DNA of 64,000 nt from Acidimicrobiia bacterium (GCA_029863625.1 JAOTUY010000006.1:17232-81231), one strand, 5' to 3'; positions 51,510-64,000 are shown, counted from the first letter of the stretch. Made by a program: numbers and translations. Notes: generated from the letters alone by a model not told the origin.

Positions 51510-54104
51510 ATGACCGAAACAACCCACATCAGGACCCCGGGGCTTGACGGATTGAGTCCGGTCGAGGTGCAGCAGCGAATTGACCGCGGGCAGGTCAACG
51601 ACATCCCGCACGGCACGAGCCGGTCGGTGGGTGACATCGTGCGCGCCAACGTCTTCACGCGGTTCAACATCCTGCTCGGGGTACTCCTCGTTGTCGTCCT
51701 CTTTGTTGCCCCGATCCAGGATGCTCTATTCGGGTTTGTTCTTGTGGCCAACGCATCTATCGGCATCGTGCAGGAACTGCGGGCCAAGCGAACCCTCGAT
51801 CATCTGGCCTTGTTGAGTGCGCCTCGCGCCAGGGTCGTCCGGCAGGGATCCGTCGGCGAGTTGGCGATCAACCGGGTAGTTCTCGACGAAGTACTCGAAC
51901 TTCAACCGGGCGATCAGGTCGTCGTAGACGGGGTGGTGCTGGCGGGTTCTGGACTCGAAATCGATGAGTCACTCCTCACCGGAGAGTCGGATCCTGTCGC
52001 CAAGAAACCTGGTGACGGGGTTCTCTCCGGCAGTTTCGTAGCGGCCGGAGGTGGCCGGTACCGTGCAACCAAGGTCGGGAAAGAGGCTTATGCGGTCCGG
52101 CTTGCCGAGGAGGCCCGTAAGTTCACGCTGGTCCGGTCTGAACTGCGCGCCGGTGTCGACTGGATCCTGGGCCTGGTCGGCTGGTTGTTGATCCCGACTG
52201 AGATCCTCCTGATCTGGAGCCAGCTCGAGGCGCATGAGTCACTCAAAGAAGCTATTCGGAGCGCCGTTGCCGGAACCGTGGGGATGGTCCCCCAGGGACT
52301 CGTTTTGCTCACCTCTGTGGCCTTTGCGGTTGGTGTCGTCCGGCTCGGGAGGCAAAACGTTCTCGTTCAAGAGCTTCCTGCCGTCGAGGGGCTGGCCAGA
52401 GTCGACGTCATCTGCTTCGACAAGACCGGGACGCTCACGGAAGGCAAGCTGACTGTGCACGAGGTGCAGTACCTGACTGAAACCCATGATCTGATCCCGG
52501 CCCTTGGGGCTTTGGCGGCTACCGATCCCACCCCGAACGGGACCGTTCGGGCAATCGCGTCAGCGTTCGCCCATCCCGTCGGGTGGCGGGCACTGGCTCA
52601 GATGCCGTTCTCTTCGGACCGGAAGTGGAGCGGCACCACCTTTGCCAGTCAAGGAACCTGGGTGCTGGGGGCCCCCGAGGTGGTCTTCCCCGACGAAACC
52701 CGGGTGCTGGGCCGGGCTGAGAATCTGGCGGCCGACGGTTTTCGGGTACTCGTGGTTGGTAGGACGGCGCAACCTCTCCCCGGAGATGAGCTTCCGGCAG
52801 AGTTGCGCCCGGTGGGGCTTGTCCTCCTTGGCGACCGGGTACGTCAAGACGCCACCAAGACTCTCGAATTCTTCGATCGTCAAGGCGTCAACACCAAGGT
52901 CATATCTGGAGATCATCCACGTACGGTCGCGGCCGTTGCTCGTCGAGTCGGTATCAGAAATGCGGACCGGGTGGTCGATGCGCGTGATCTTTCGGAAAAC
53001 GATCCGGGCTTCATCGACGCCGTGGAACACGGGGTTGTGTTCGGGCGGGTCACACCCCACAAGAAACGAAGAATGGTTGCCGCTCTCCAGGAGCGAGGCC
53101 ACACCGTGGCGATGACGGGCGACGGTGTCAACGACGTGCTCGCTCTCAAGGACGCCGACATCGGCATCGCCATGGGCTCGGGGAGTTCAGCCTCGCGAGC
53201 GGTGGCAGAAGTGGTGTTGCTGGATGCCAACTTCGACCATCTTCCTGCCGTGGTTGCCGAGGGACGGCGGGTAATCGCCAACATCGAGCGAGTCGCCAAC
53301 CTGTTTGTCACCAAGACGGTCTACGCGATGTTGTTGGTGATCGGAGTAGCTTTGGCCGGTCAGGCCTTTCCCTTCCTCCCTCGACATCTCACGGTGGTCG
53401 GCTCCCTCACCATCGGTATTCCGGCGTTCTTCCTGGCTCTGGAGCCGACCGCCCGCCGGGCCCGGCGTGGGTTTCTCTTCCGGGTTATCAGGTTCGCCCT
53501 CCCGACGGGGACGCTGGCCGCCTTCGCAACGCTTGCCGCGTATCGTCTGGCCCTGGCCGAAGGCGTCCCGCTGCCCGAGGCGCGTACCGTTGCGACCCTC
53601 GTCCTGTCGGGGATGGGATTCTTCGCACTGCTGATCGTGAGCCGGCCTTTCAGCCCGATGCGCCGGGTCCTGATCGGGGGCATGGTCTTCTCCCTCTTGC
53701 TCATCATCGTGATTCCGTTCGGGCGCGAGTTCTACGCGATCGAGCTGCCGGGCCTCGTCCTGTTGCTGGCCGCCGGGGGCATCGTTGGGGCCTCGGGGGG
53801 AGTCATGTATTTTTCATTGCGAACCATGGGATGGCTGCAACAAGTGCCGCAGGTCCGGGCCATCGTCGAAGAGTCCGAGGTCGTGCTCACCAAGGTCGAG
53901 CAGAAAGTGGTCCAGTTCGCCGGTCCCGTCGTCAGCCGAGCCGGTGCGTCCCTGCGCCGGGTGCGCCAACGTTCGGGGGCGGCTGTGAAGGCGACGACGC
54001 TGCGCGCCGGAAAGCAGGCGAGGGACTGGGCGAAAGAAGTGCGCGTCCAGCGAACCCAGGCCAGACGGCGTAAACGAAACTCGCCGAGGTCTTACGACGA
54101 TTGA
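51510..54104 (+). CDS. P-type ATPase, CtpE-like cation transporter
   Basis: An 864-residue P-type ATPase. TGESDPV (about 157-163) is the actuator motif, the phosphorylated Asp is in CFDKTGTLTEGK (Asp304), and TGDGVNDVLALKDAD (about 535) is the hinge. The M4 element reads AGTVGMVPQGLVLLTSVAF, resembling mycobacterial CtpE, a calcium importer, and differing from heavy-metal (CPC) pumps. The N-terminus lacks metal-binding domains. A basic C-terminal tail of about 95 residues after the last helix (VEQKVVQFAGPVVSRAG, QRTQARRRKRNSPRS) is an unusual extension. Monocistronic; calcium specificity is by family inference. Confidence 0.87.
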   Translation: MTETTHIRTPGLDGLSPVEVQQRIDRGQVNDIPHGTSRSVGDIVRANVFTRFNILLGVLLVVVLFVAPIQDALFGFVLVANASIGIVQELRAKRTLDHLALLSAPRARVVRQGSVGELAINRVVLDEVLELQPGDQVVVDGVVLAGSGLEIDESLLTGESDPVAKKPGDGVLSGSFVAAGGGRYRATKVGKEAYAVRLAEEARKFTLVRSELRAGVDWILGLVGWLLIPTEILLIWSQLEAHESLKEAIRSAVAGTVGMVPQGLVLLTSVAFAVGVVRLGRQNVLVQELPAVEGLARVDVICFDKTGTLTEGKLTVHEVQYLTETHDLIPALGALAATDPTPNGTVRAIASAFAHPVGWRALAQMPFSSDRKWSGTTFASQGTWVLGAPEVVFPDETRVLGRAENLAADGFRVLVVGRTAQPLPGDELPAELRPVGLVLLGDRVRQDATKTLEFFDRQGVNTKVISGDHPRTVAAVARRVGIRNADRVVDARDLSENDPGFIDAVEHGVVFGRVTPHKKRRMVAALQERGHTVAMTGDGVNDVLALKDADIGIAMGSGSSASRAVAEVVLLDANFDHLPAVVAEGRRVIANIERVANLFVTKTVYAMLLVIGVALAGQAFPFLPRHLTVVGSLTIGIPAFFLALEPTARRARRGFLFRVIRFALPTGTLAAFATLAAYRLALAEGVPLPEARTVATLVLSGMGFFALLIVSRPFSPMRRVLIGGMVFSLLLIIVIPFGREFYAIELPGLVLLLAAGGIVGASGGVMYFSLRTMGWLQQVPQVRAIVEESEVVLTKVEQKVVQFAGPVVSRAGASLRRVRQRSGAAVKATTLRAGKQARDWAKEVRVQRTQARRRKRNSPRSYDD

Positions 54105-54179
54105 GTCGAGTGACACCGGGAGCCGACTTCGTTCACGCTGGCTATCTTGTTGGTTGAGGCATCAGCGAGAGGCGTAGTC

Positions 54180-55316
54180 GTGGCAATCCCCAAGCCTGAA
54201 TTCACGATCGGGATCGAAGAGGAGTACCTGCTCGTTGACCGGGTGACTCGCAATCTCGTGCAAGATCCTCCCGACTCGGTGATGAAGGAAGCCAGACAAC
54301 AGCTCGATGCCCAGGTCGGTCATGAGTTCTTGCGATCCCAGATCGAGGTGGGTACCCGCATCTGTTCGACCGTTCAGGAAGCAAGAGAGGACCTCGCCCG
54401 GCTACGCAAAGTTGTAGCCGAAGTGGCTGACCATCACGGCTTTGCCTTGATCGCTGCGTCGACGCACCCCTTTGCGGAATGGGGTGACCAGCTGACTACC
54501 GACAACGAGCGGTACCACGTGCTGGCCCAGGACCTCCAGACCGTGGTCCGGCGTCTGGTCATTTGTGGCATGCACGTACACGTGGGAATCGGGGACAACG
54601 ATCTGCGGATCGATCTGATGAACCAGATATCCTATTTCGTGCCTCACCTTCTGGCGTTGTCCGGGTCGTCTCCGTTTTGGCACGGTCGCAACACGGGATT
54701 GAAGAGCTACCGGATGAGCGTATTCAAGGCGCTTCCCCGGACCGGATTACCCGAGGTCTTCTCGAGCTGGAGCGAATACCGGCGCCATGTCGACGTTCTG
54801 GTCGAAGCAGGATTGATCGAGGACGCTACCAAGCTGTGGTGGGATGTTCGACCGAGTGAGCGGTACCCGACTCTCGAAATGCGGATTTCTGACGTATGCA
54901 CGACCATCGACGACGGGATAACCGTCGCGGCGCTCTACCTATCCCTGCTGCACATGTTGTACGGGACCCGAAGGCTCAATCAGCGCTGGCGAACGTATGC
55001 AGACATGCTCGTCGAAGAGAATGTCTGGCGGGCGCAGCGGTACGGGATCGAAGGCTCGTTAATGGATTTCGGGATTGGAGAGTTGATTCCGTACCCGGAG
55101 TTGATCGAGGAGTTGATCGAGCTGGTTCACAAGGATGCCGACGAACTCGGGTGTGTCGCAGAGGTAGAACATGCCAGGGGAATTGTCGCCCGGGGTACCA
55201 GTGCGGATCGACAGATTCGCGTCCACCGCGAGGCGCTGGAGGCCGGGGCAGACGAGCAAGAAGCTCTGCGGGCCGTCGTCGATCTACTGATGGCCGACTC
55301 GGTTGCAGGACTGTAG
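54180..55316 (+). CDS. YbdK-type carboxylate-amine ligase (GCS2 family)
   Basis: A 378-residue protein of the glutamate-cysteine ligase type 2 family. FTIGIEEEYLLVD has the ATP/metal-binding E-E-E, EVGTRICSTVQEAREDL, HPFAEWGDQ, CGMHVHVGI (metal His), ALSGSSPFWHGRNTGLKSYR, and EMRISDVCTTIDD follow in family order. YbdK enzymes ligate an amino acid to a carboxylate using ATP and show weak gamma-glutamylcysteine ligase activity; many actinobacterial copies are unassigned. GTG 54180 was chosen with GAGAGG 7 nt upstream. It follows the CtpE-like gene by 75 bp and may be read with it. Confidence 0.87.
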   Translation: MAIPKPEFTIGIEEEYLLVDRVTRNLVQDPPDSVMKEARQQLDAQVGHEFLRSQIEVGTRICSTVQEAREDLARLRKVVAEVADHHGFALIAASTHPFAEWGDQLTTDNERYHVLAQDLQTVVRRLVICGMHVHVGIGDNDLRIDLMNQISYFVPHLLALSGSSPFWHGRNTGLKSYRMSVFKALPRTGLPEVFSSWSEYRRHVDVLVEAGLIEDATKLWWDVRPSERYPTLEMRISDVCTTIDDGITVAALYLSLLHMLYGTRRLNQRWRTYADMLVEENVWRAQRYGIEGSLMDFGIGELIPYPELIEELIELVHKDADELGCVAEVEHARGIVARGTSADRQIRVHREALEAGADEQEALRAVVDLLMADSVAGL

Positions 55317-55418
55317 TGCCGTCTCTCGAACATGCGGCCTTCGTAATCGCGAGGACCGGCAGGACGTGATGGTGCGTATGGGTCGCAGCGCTTCGTCCTG
55401 CCAACCGGAAGCCGCTGC

Positions 55419-58364
55419 TCAGGCCCTTTCGAGGACGGACGAAACTCGCGGATAAACCTCGTCGGGCTTGCCCATACCGTTGACGTGTCGGACCAACCCG
55501 CGCTTGCGGTAGTACTCGATCAGCGGAGCGGTCTGCTTCTCGTAAACCGCCAATCTGGTGCGTACCACCTCCTCAGCATCGTCCGGGCGTTGGGTGAGCG
55601 GTTGGCCGCACGTGTCGCATACTCCCTCCTGTTGCGGTGGGTTGGTATCGACGTTGAATATGTGGCCGTTCTCGCAGGACCGGCGACCGGCAACGCGCTG
55701 TACGATCTCGTCGGCCGGCACGTCGACCACCGATACGACCTCGAGCCCTCCATATCCGAGCACCTGGTCGAGTGCTTCGGCCTGGGCAAGGTTGCGCGGG
55801 AATCCGTCCAAAATAAAACCACGTTGGGCGTCCGCTTGGTCCATGCGTTTGGCCAGCATCTTGATCACCAGGTCGTCCGGAACCAGCTCGCCGGCATCCA
55901 TGAACCGTTTGGCCTTTCGGCCCAGCTCTGAGTCATCGGCCACCTCCATCCGGAGCAGGTCGCCGGTAGCGATGTGGGGTATGTGCAGCTCGACCGCCAG
56001 CCGGGTGGCCTGCGTACCCTTCCCACTTCCCGGAGGCCCCAGGAGGAGTATCCGGTGATGGTTCATGTCCCCGGACGACTGGGGATCGGCCGCCGCTCCC
56101 CCCTTACGCTGGGCGTCGAGCACGGCAATTGCCGTGAGATTCACGATGTCTCCAACCGTTGCATCGCGCTGGAGTACATGGACTGACTTGGAGAATCCGT
56201 TGAGGATCGGCCCGATTACCTCCGCTCCCCCGAGGGTGTGCAATAGTTTGTAGGCAGCGTTCGAAGCCGCGAGATTGGGAAACACCAGGATGTTGGCATC
56301 CCTGCCCAATACGTTGAACGGGTGGCGTAGCTGGAGCAGCTCCCCATCTACCGCGGTATCGGCGTGCATCTCTCCATCGAGCGGCAACTCGGGGGCCTTC
56401 TGCCGGCAGATCCGTACTGCTTCCCTGATACGGTCCGGCTCCTCGCCTGCGGCACTGCCGAAGTTGCTGTAGCTGATCATGGCCACCCGCGGCCGCACAT
56501 CGAATTTGCGCAGTGCGGTTGCTGCGGTCGACAGAGCGATTTCGGCCAGTTGCTCTGCGGTCGGGGAGATGTTGACCGCACAGTCGGCGAAGAAGTAGGG
56601 GCGACCCCCAACAATCATGATGTATACCGCGCTGACGATCGTGCGGCCCGGTTCGAGTGGGAGAACCTGAAGTGCGGGCCGGATGGTGTCGGCGTAATAG
56701 GTGGTCAGGCCACCCATCACCGCTTCCGCGTCGCCCTCCTTCACCATCAGAACGGCGTACATGTCTGCGTTGAGTACGGCCCGACTGGCGTCGTCGATGG
56801 TCATGCCCTTGCGCTGCCGGAGGCCGAAGAGAGCCTGGGCATAGCGGCGCCGGTTCGCTCTTTCCTTCTGGATGTCGATGACCTCGATACCGTCCAAGGG
56901 GACTCTCATTTGACCGGCGAGTCGATTGATCTCGGCGACCGGAGCGAGCAGGATCGGTGTGGCGATCTTCTCGTCTGCCACCCGGCGGGCGGCGCGAATG
57001 ATGCGGTCGTCGGCTGCATTCGGATAAACGACCCGACGGGGCAGTTGCCGGGCTTTGACCGTCACAGTGTGCATCACGCCGTAGGAAGCCTGGAATCGCG
57101 CCTTCAGCTCCTCCCGGTACGACTCCTCGTCTGCCAACGGCCGGGCGGCGAGGCCCTCTCTTGTCGCCGCCATGGCCACCGTCGGAGCGACATACCAGAG
57201 CACTCGCGGATCGAAGGGTTTCGGGATGATGTAGTCGGGGCCGAAAGTCAGTTGTTCGAGTTGGTAGGCGTCGAGTACCACGTCGGAAACGGGTTCTTTC
57301 GTCAACTCGGCCAGCGCCTTTGCTGCAGCAACTTTCATGCCCTCACTGATCCCGGAGGCACGCACGTCGAGCGCGCCCCGAAAGATGAAAGGAAAACCCA
57401 GGACATTGTTGACCTGGTTGGGGTAATCGCTCCGTCCGGTAGCCACAATGGCATCGGGTCGCGCCTCCCGGGCCTCGTCGTAGGGAATTTCCGGGTTGGG
57501 GTTGGCCAACGCAAAGATGATCGGCTGATCCGCCATGGACTGCACCATCTCCGGCGTTACGACCCCCTCTACCGAAACGCCGACGAAGGCATCTGCGCCG
57601 ACCATGGCATCAGCGAGGCTACGCGCCTCTGTTTTCCGAGCAAAGGCCAATTTGTAGGGGTTCATCCCGTCGGTGCGCCCCTCGTAGATCGCCCCCTGGG
57701 AATCGCACAAGATCACATTTTCTTTCTTGACGCCGAGCGACAAGAAGAAGTTGGCGCAGGCAATGCCTGCCGCGCCCGCGCCGTTGAAGACAACCGTCGT
57801 ATCGGCGATGTTTCTTCCGCTGATCTCCAGCGCATTCAAGAACCCGGCACCGGCGATGATGGCCGTGCCGTGCTGATCATCATGAAAGACTGGGATCTTC
57901 AGGCGCTTTTTCAGGGTTTCTTCGATCTCGAAACACTCGGGAGCTTTGATGTCCTCCAGGTTGATGCCCCCGACGGTGGGTTCCAGCATCTCGCAGAAAC
58001 GGATGACGTCTGCTGCGCTGGCCGCATTGACCTCGATGTCGAACACGTCGATATCGGCAAACCGCTTGAAGAGCACGCCTTTGCCCTCCATCACCGGCTT
58101 GGCGGCCAGCGGGCCTATGTTCCCCAGCCCGAGCACGGCCGTCCCGTTGCTAACGACGGCGACCAGGTTCCCCCGGTTGGTGTACTGGAATGCCAGATCC
58201 TCATCGCGTTTGATCTCGAGGCAGGGCTCTGCGACACCAGGCGTGTAGGCGAGGCTGAGGTCATGTTGTGTGGCGGTGGGTTTGGTCGAGCGGACCTCCA
58301 CCTTGCCGGGTCGTCCCCTGGAGTGGTAATCGAGCGCCTCACTGAACTTCTTGCCTTCCGCCAT
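55419..58364 (-). CDS. NADP-malic enzyme (MaeB type) fused to adenylate kinase
   Basis: One uninterrupted 981-residue reading. Residues 1 to about 415 are malic enzyme (SLAYTPGVAEPCLEI, NGTAVLGLGNIGPLAAKPVME, PVFHDDQHGTAIIAGAG, FNGAGAAGIACANFFLS, FALANPNPEI); about 430-755 form the phosphotransacetylase-like MaeB domain (RRVVYPNAADDRIIRAARR, FPNLAASNAAYKLLHTLGG). From residue 767 a complete adenylate kinase begins (RILLLGPPGSGKGTQATRL, TGDLLR, FILDGFPRNLAQAEAL, LID with SCENGH and CDTCGQ). MaeB decarboxylates malate to pyruvate with NADPH; Adk interconverts 2 ADP with ATP plus AMP. An internal ATG at 56066 has only a weak ribosome site, so a fused product is likely. ATG 58364 follows GGAGG. 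Confidence 0.87.
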   Translation of the reverse strand: MAEGKKFSEALDYHSRGRPGKVEVRSTKPTATQHDLSLAYTPGVAEPCLEIKRDEDLAFQYTNRGNLVAVVSNGTAVLGLGNIGPLAAKPVMEGKGVLFKRFADIDVFDIEVNAASAADVIRFCEMLEPTVGGINLEDIKAPECFEIEETLKKRLKIPVFHDDQHGTAIIAGAGFLNALEISGRNIADTTVVFNGAGAAGIACANFFLSLGVKKENVILCDSQGAIYEGRTDGMNPYKLAFARKTEARSLADAMVGADAFVGVSVEGVVTPEMVQSMADQPIIFALANPNPEIPYDEAREARPDAIVATGRSDYPNQVNNVLGFPFIFRGALDVRASGISEGMKVAAAKALAELTKEPVSDVVLDAYQLEQLTFGPDYIIPKPFDPRVLWYVAPTVAMAATREGLAARPLADEESYREELKARFQASYGVMHTVTVKARQLPRRVVYPNAADDRIIRAARRVADEKIATPILLAPVAEINRLAGQMRVPLDGIEVIDIQKERANRRRYAQALFGLRQRKGMTIDDASRAVLNADMYAVLMVKEGDAEAVMGGLTTYYADTIRPALQVLPLEPGRTIVSAVYIMIVGGRPYFFADCAVNISPTAEQLAEIALSTAATALRKFDVRPRVAMISYSNFGSAAGEEPDRIREAVRICRQKAPELPLDGEMHADTAVDGELLQLRHPFNVLGRDANILVFPNLAASNAAYKLLHTLGGAEVIGPILNGFSKSVHVLQRDATVGDIVNLTAIAVLDAQRKGGAAADPQSSGDMNHHRILLLGPPGSGKGTQATRLAVELHIPHIATGDLLRMEVADDSELGRKAKRFMDAGELVPDDLVIKMLAKRMDQADAQRGFILDGFPRNLAQAEALDQVLGYGGLEVVSVVDVPADEIVQRVAGRRSCENGHIFNVDTNPPQQEGVCDTCGQPLTQRPDDAEEVVRTRLAVYEKQTAPLIEYYRKRGLVRHVNGMGKPDEVYPRVSSVLERA

Positions 58365-61567
<3,203 letters not shown>

Positions 61568-62556
61568 CCGGGTTTTCGCCATCGGCATGAATCTCAAAGT
61601 GCAGATGTGGTCGTGAGCCTTTGGCGTTACCGCTGTCCCCGACGTATCCGATGACGTCGCCGGTCTGGACGTAACCGTCCGTTGCGAACCGATCCATGTG
61701 CGAGCCGATGTAGAGGTTTCCGTCGTCGCCTTCGAGGTTGAACTGGTACCCGCCGATATCGCCAACCACCTGTAGCAGCGTGCCGCTGACCGGAGCCACG
61801 ATCGGCGTGCCGTGAGGAGCGAATATGTCGTTGCCCTCATGGAAGCGTCCACCCGAGCGTGGGAAGCCCCAGTCATTGAAGAACGTTCCCCCCTCCACTG
61901 GGCACAGCCAGCCGGCCCCGTTGATCACCAGTGTCGACCCGATCCGAATCAGATTGGGATTCGCGATGCGATTGAGCTCAACGACGCTGGATACGGTGGT
62001 CTTGTGTCGCGCCGCAATCCCACCCACGGTGTCTCCTGCCTGCACGACATAGGTGGTCGCGGAGCCGGTATCGGCCTCAAAGGTGTGGGCAGGGATCGCC
62101 AGCTGCAGCTGGGTACCCACGTAGAGAAGGTCGGGGTTGGTGATGCCGTTCGCCTCGGCGAGGACGGCCACCGTGGTCCACGTCTTGGTGGCGACCTTTT
62201 CAAGCGTGTCTCCGGGCTGGACGATGTAGGAATCCGCCCCGGGGATGACCAGCTCCTGGCCGACGTAGATTCGGTTCGGGTTCGAGATCCCATTTGCTTC
62301 CACGATGGCTGTCACGCTGGTGTCGAATTCGTTGGCGATAGCGGAGAGTGTGTCTCCGTTCTTCACCGCGTACGAACTGCTGGCAGCTCCAAGCATCAAG
62401 AAAGCGGTAATGCAAGCGGCGATCCGGCGGAAGTTCCTCTTCATGACGAGCTCTCCTGAAAGACCATTGGTGGATTCGACCCTTCCCAACAGTTTTCGGC
62501 CGCTTGTTAGGCCGCCTTGAGAGATGCGTTTGCCCTGGGCGTTTCCCGTTCGAGCC

Positions 62557-63585
62557 TCAGGAACCCGCGGCCCGAGCGCGAAGCTGCCCGCAGGCGGCGT
62601 CGATGTCGCGGCCGCGCGTGTCGCGCAACGTAGCGTTCACGCCACGCCCGCGCAGCACTCCCAGGAAGGCTTCGATCCGGCGGTGGGGCGAGGGGAGATC
62701 CGGAGTCAGTGGGGTCGGGTTGAGCGCGATCAGATTGACATGAGCTCGGAGCCGATGGGCGATGGCAGAAAGCTTGACCGCCTGGTCGTCCGAGTCATTG
62801 ACGCCGGCAATCATCGTCCATTCGATTGACACCCTGCGGTGCTTAGCCTCGAAGAACTCCATGGCGGCAGCCTCGACTTCTTCGAGTGGGTACCGCCTAT
62901 TGAGCGGGACGAGTGTGGTGCGCAGTTCGTCGTCGGCGGCGTGGAGGCTCACTGCCAGGTTGACCTGCCAGGGTTCGGCTGCCAACCGGCGCATGCCGGG
63001 TGCTACCCCTACGGTGGAGACGGTGATAGCCCGGGCGGAAATACCCATTTGCTCGATCATTCTTCGAATCGATTCCCGGACGCGGGCGTAGTTTGCGAGC
63101 GGTTCGCCCATTCCCATGAAGACAATGTTGGTGACCCGGTCGGGACAGCCGTTCATCCCGCCCCCGGCCAGAAAGGCCTCCGCAAAGGCGACTTGGGCAA
63201 CGATTTCACCTGCCTCGAGATGGCGTTCAAAACCGAATTGGCCCGTAGCACAGAAAGTACATCCGAGCGCGCAACCGACCTGGGACGAGATGCACAGAGT
63301 GGTTCGGCGCGGGTATCCCATGAGTACGGCCTCGATCGCGGCTCCATCGGGTGTCCGGAAGAGCCATTTGTGGGTCATCCCAGCATCGGCCGACTGTTCA
63401 ACTTCCAGCGCGAATGGCCACAAACGATCTGCCAGCTCGCTTCGGAGAGCGCTCGGGAGGTTGGTCATGCTTTTCACCGTGAGCACCGGATGCTCGTACA
63501 ACCACTCCCGCAATTGGTCCGCCCGATAGGGGGGCTCACCCGGCAGGAGAGCCTCTAGTTGTTCCGGATTGGTCAGGTAGAGCAC
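62557..63585 (-). CDS. rlmN: 23S rRNA (adenine-C2)-methyltransferase RlmN
   Basis: A 342-residue radical SAM enzyme. The cluster motif CALGCTFCATGQFGF (C-x3-C-x2-C), SQVG with the SAM-binding segment, NIVFMGMGEPLANY, TVSTVGVAPGMRRLA, VSLHAADDELR and the late GVNDSDDQA are typical, and DTRGRDIDAACGQL carries the methylatable Cys near the C-terminus. RlmN methylates A2503 of 23S rRNA and A37 of certain tRNAs, affecting accuracy and antibiotic binding. GTG 63585 is used; a -10 box ends 6 nt upstream, so it is probably leaderless. Confidence 0.95.
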   Translation of the reverse strand: MLYLTNPEQLEALLPGEPPYRADQLREWLYEHPVLTVKSMTNLPSALRSELADRLWPFALEVEQSADAGMTHKWLFRTPDGAAIEAVLMGYPRRTTLCISSQVGCALGCTFCATGQFGFERHLEAGEIVAQVAFAEAFLAGGGMNGCPDRVTNIVFMGMGEPLANYARVRESIRRMIEQMGISARAITVSTVGVAPGMRRLAAEPWQVNLAVSLHAADDELRTTLVPLNRRYPLEEVEAAAMEFFEAKHRRVSIEWTMIAGVNDSDDQAVKLSAIAHRLRAHVNLIALNPTPLTPDLPSPHRRIEAFLGVLRGRGVNATLRDTRGRDIDAACGQLRARAAGS

Positions 63586-63597
63586 CGGCCCATGGTA
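63586..63597 (-). promoter_or_regulatory. Leaderless -10 box of rlmN
   Basis: TACCAT on the reverse strand (63597-63592) fits TANNNT and ends 6 nt before the GTG at 63585 with no ribosome site. No clear -35 box was seen. Confidence 0.45.
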
Positions 63598-63643
63598 CGT
63601 GGTGCGGGGAATGGCAGTGGGCCGACTCTAGACTCTGACTGCT

Positions 63644-64000
63644 ATGGCCAGGATACGACTGCCCGTTCTCAGGATCCCTTCCTTTCGTCTTTCTCGTCAG
63701 GACGAATCGCTCGATGCCACTGAGCTAACCGGCTTGTGGGTGTCGTTTGCGATCGGCGTGCCTCTGGTGCTGGTTGGGATCCGACTCATGACGGGCACGG
63801 CGGCGGGGGGCCTCGCTCTCTCTGGAAGCCAGCTGCTACTGGTGGTTCCGATTGGTGTTCTGCTTGGGGTCGCGCTCCTGGGCGCGGTTGCCTATGCGTC
63901 GGCGATCATCAGTGACCGTACCGCGGTCGTGATTCGTCCCGCGCTGGGGATGGTGGGTTCGTGGCTGTTCGTGCCGGTCGCCGTGGCCTTTCTCATATCG
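63644..64000 (+). CDS. Membrane protein, N-terminal part (cut by window edge)
   Basis: From ATG 63644 the frame is open to the window end (119 residues). A basic N-terminus (MARIRLPVLRIPSFRLSR) leads to three hydrophobic helices: LTGLWVSFAIGVPLVLVGIR, SQLLLVVPIGVLLGVALL and GSWLFVPVAVAFLI. A TAGACT box lies 9 nt before the ATG, giving a very short leader. I do not recognise the family and the C-terminus is missing. Confidence 0.65.
   Translation, partial: MARIRLPVLRIPSFRLSRQDESLDATELTGLWVSFAIGVPLVLVGIRLMTGTAAGGLALSGSQLLLVVPIGVLLGVALLGAVAYASAIISDRTAVVIRPALGMVGSWLFVPVAVAFLIS

Noticed and set aside
62445..62556. c-di-AMP riboswitch before the LysM-M23 gene
   Set aside because: Such elements often precede actinobacterial wall hydrolase genes, but the gap is too short and none of the conserved blocks are present.

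Overview
This 64 kb window is high-GC bacterial chromosome, most likely from an uncultured actinobacterium (Acidimicrobiia-like). The pointers are an F420-type luciferase-like oxidoreductase, a CtpE-type P-type ATPase, many GTG/TTG starts, frequent 4-bp ATGA/GTGA gene overlaps, and several TANNNT -10 boxes placed 6-7 nt before a start codon (leaderless transcripts). The assignment is inference; no rRNA, tRNA, CRISPR array, insertion sequence or prophage was seen.

Layout. 1-13 kb: a nitroreductase (cut by the window edge), a marR-led operon with two small membrane proteins, an MMPL/RND transporter, TfoX-like and VOC proteins, a GT39-type glycosyltransferase, an alpha/beta hydrolase, a Bcr/CflA-type MFS pump, a secreted M28 aminopeptidase with PA domain, a large unrecognised protein, a DoxX protein and a HAD dehalogenase. 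13-18 kb: an MGH1/GH63-like glucosidase coupled to a thioredoxin-like protein, an ACC-synthase-like aminotransferase and a CMD-family protein.

18.6-26.6 kb is the metabolic highlight: two divergent gene groups that together encode methylsuccinyl-CoA dehydrogenase (mcd), mesaconyl-CoA C1-C4 CoA transferase (mct), mesaconyl-C4-CoA hydratase (meh) and a CitE-type citramalyl-CoA lyase. These are four consecutive steps from methylsuccinyl-CoA to pyruvate plus acetyl-CoA. An MmgE/PrpD protein, a second family III CoA transferase and an F420-type oxidoreductase follow on the same strand. The combination joins the entry enzyme of the ethylmalonyl-CoA pathway to the exit branch of the 3-hydroxypropionate bicycle.

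26.6-39 kb: an MFS remnant, a thioredoxin-like protein, the arsenite exporter Acr3, a pyrophosphatase-like protein, a two-gene Tm-1-like pair, a DODA-type dioxygenase, a DUF3179 protein whose CxxC motif carries an in-frame UGA followed by a SECIS-like hairpin (candidate selenoprotein, though a separate frameshift is also present), an M24-like protein that has lost metal ligands, and an FG-GAP/CRTAC1 plus vanadium haloperoxidase pair. 39-44.7 kb: a xylose locus (xylF, xylH, a single-domain xylG, an SDR, xylA).

44.8-64 kb: a TIGR01777 epimerase, a GGDEF-EAL membrane protein, a STAS-like protein, a frameshifted membrane protein, a TauE exporter, a CtpE-like ATPase, a YbdK-type ligase, a malic enzyme fused in frame to adenylate kinase, a GH1 glucosidase overlapping a DUF885 peptidase, a LysM-M23 endopeptidase, rlmN and a partial membrane protein. 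Two genes (DUF3179 and the membrane protein at 49.6-50.4 kb) carry single-base shifts in short homopolymers, which may be sequencing errors.
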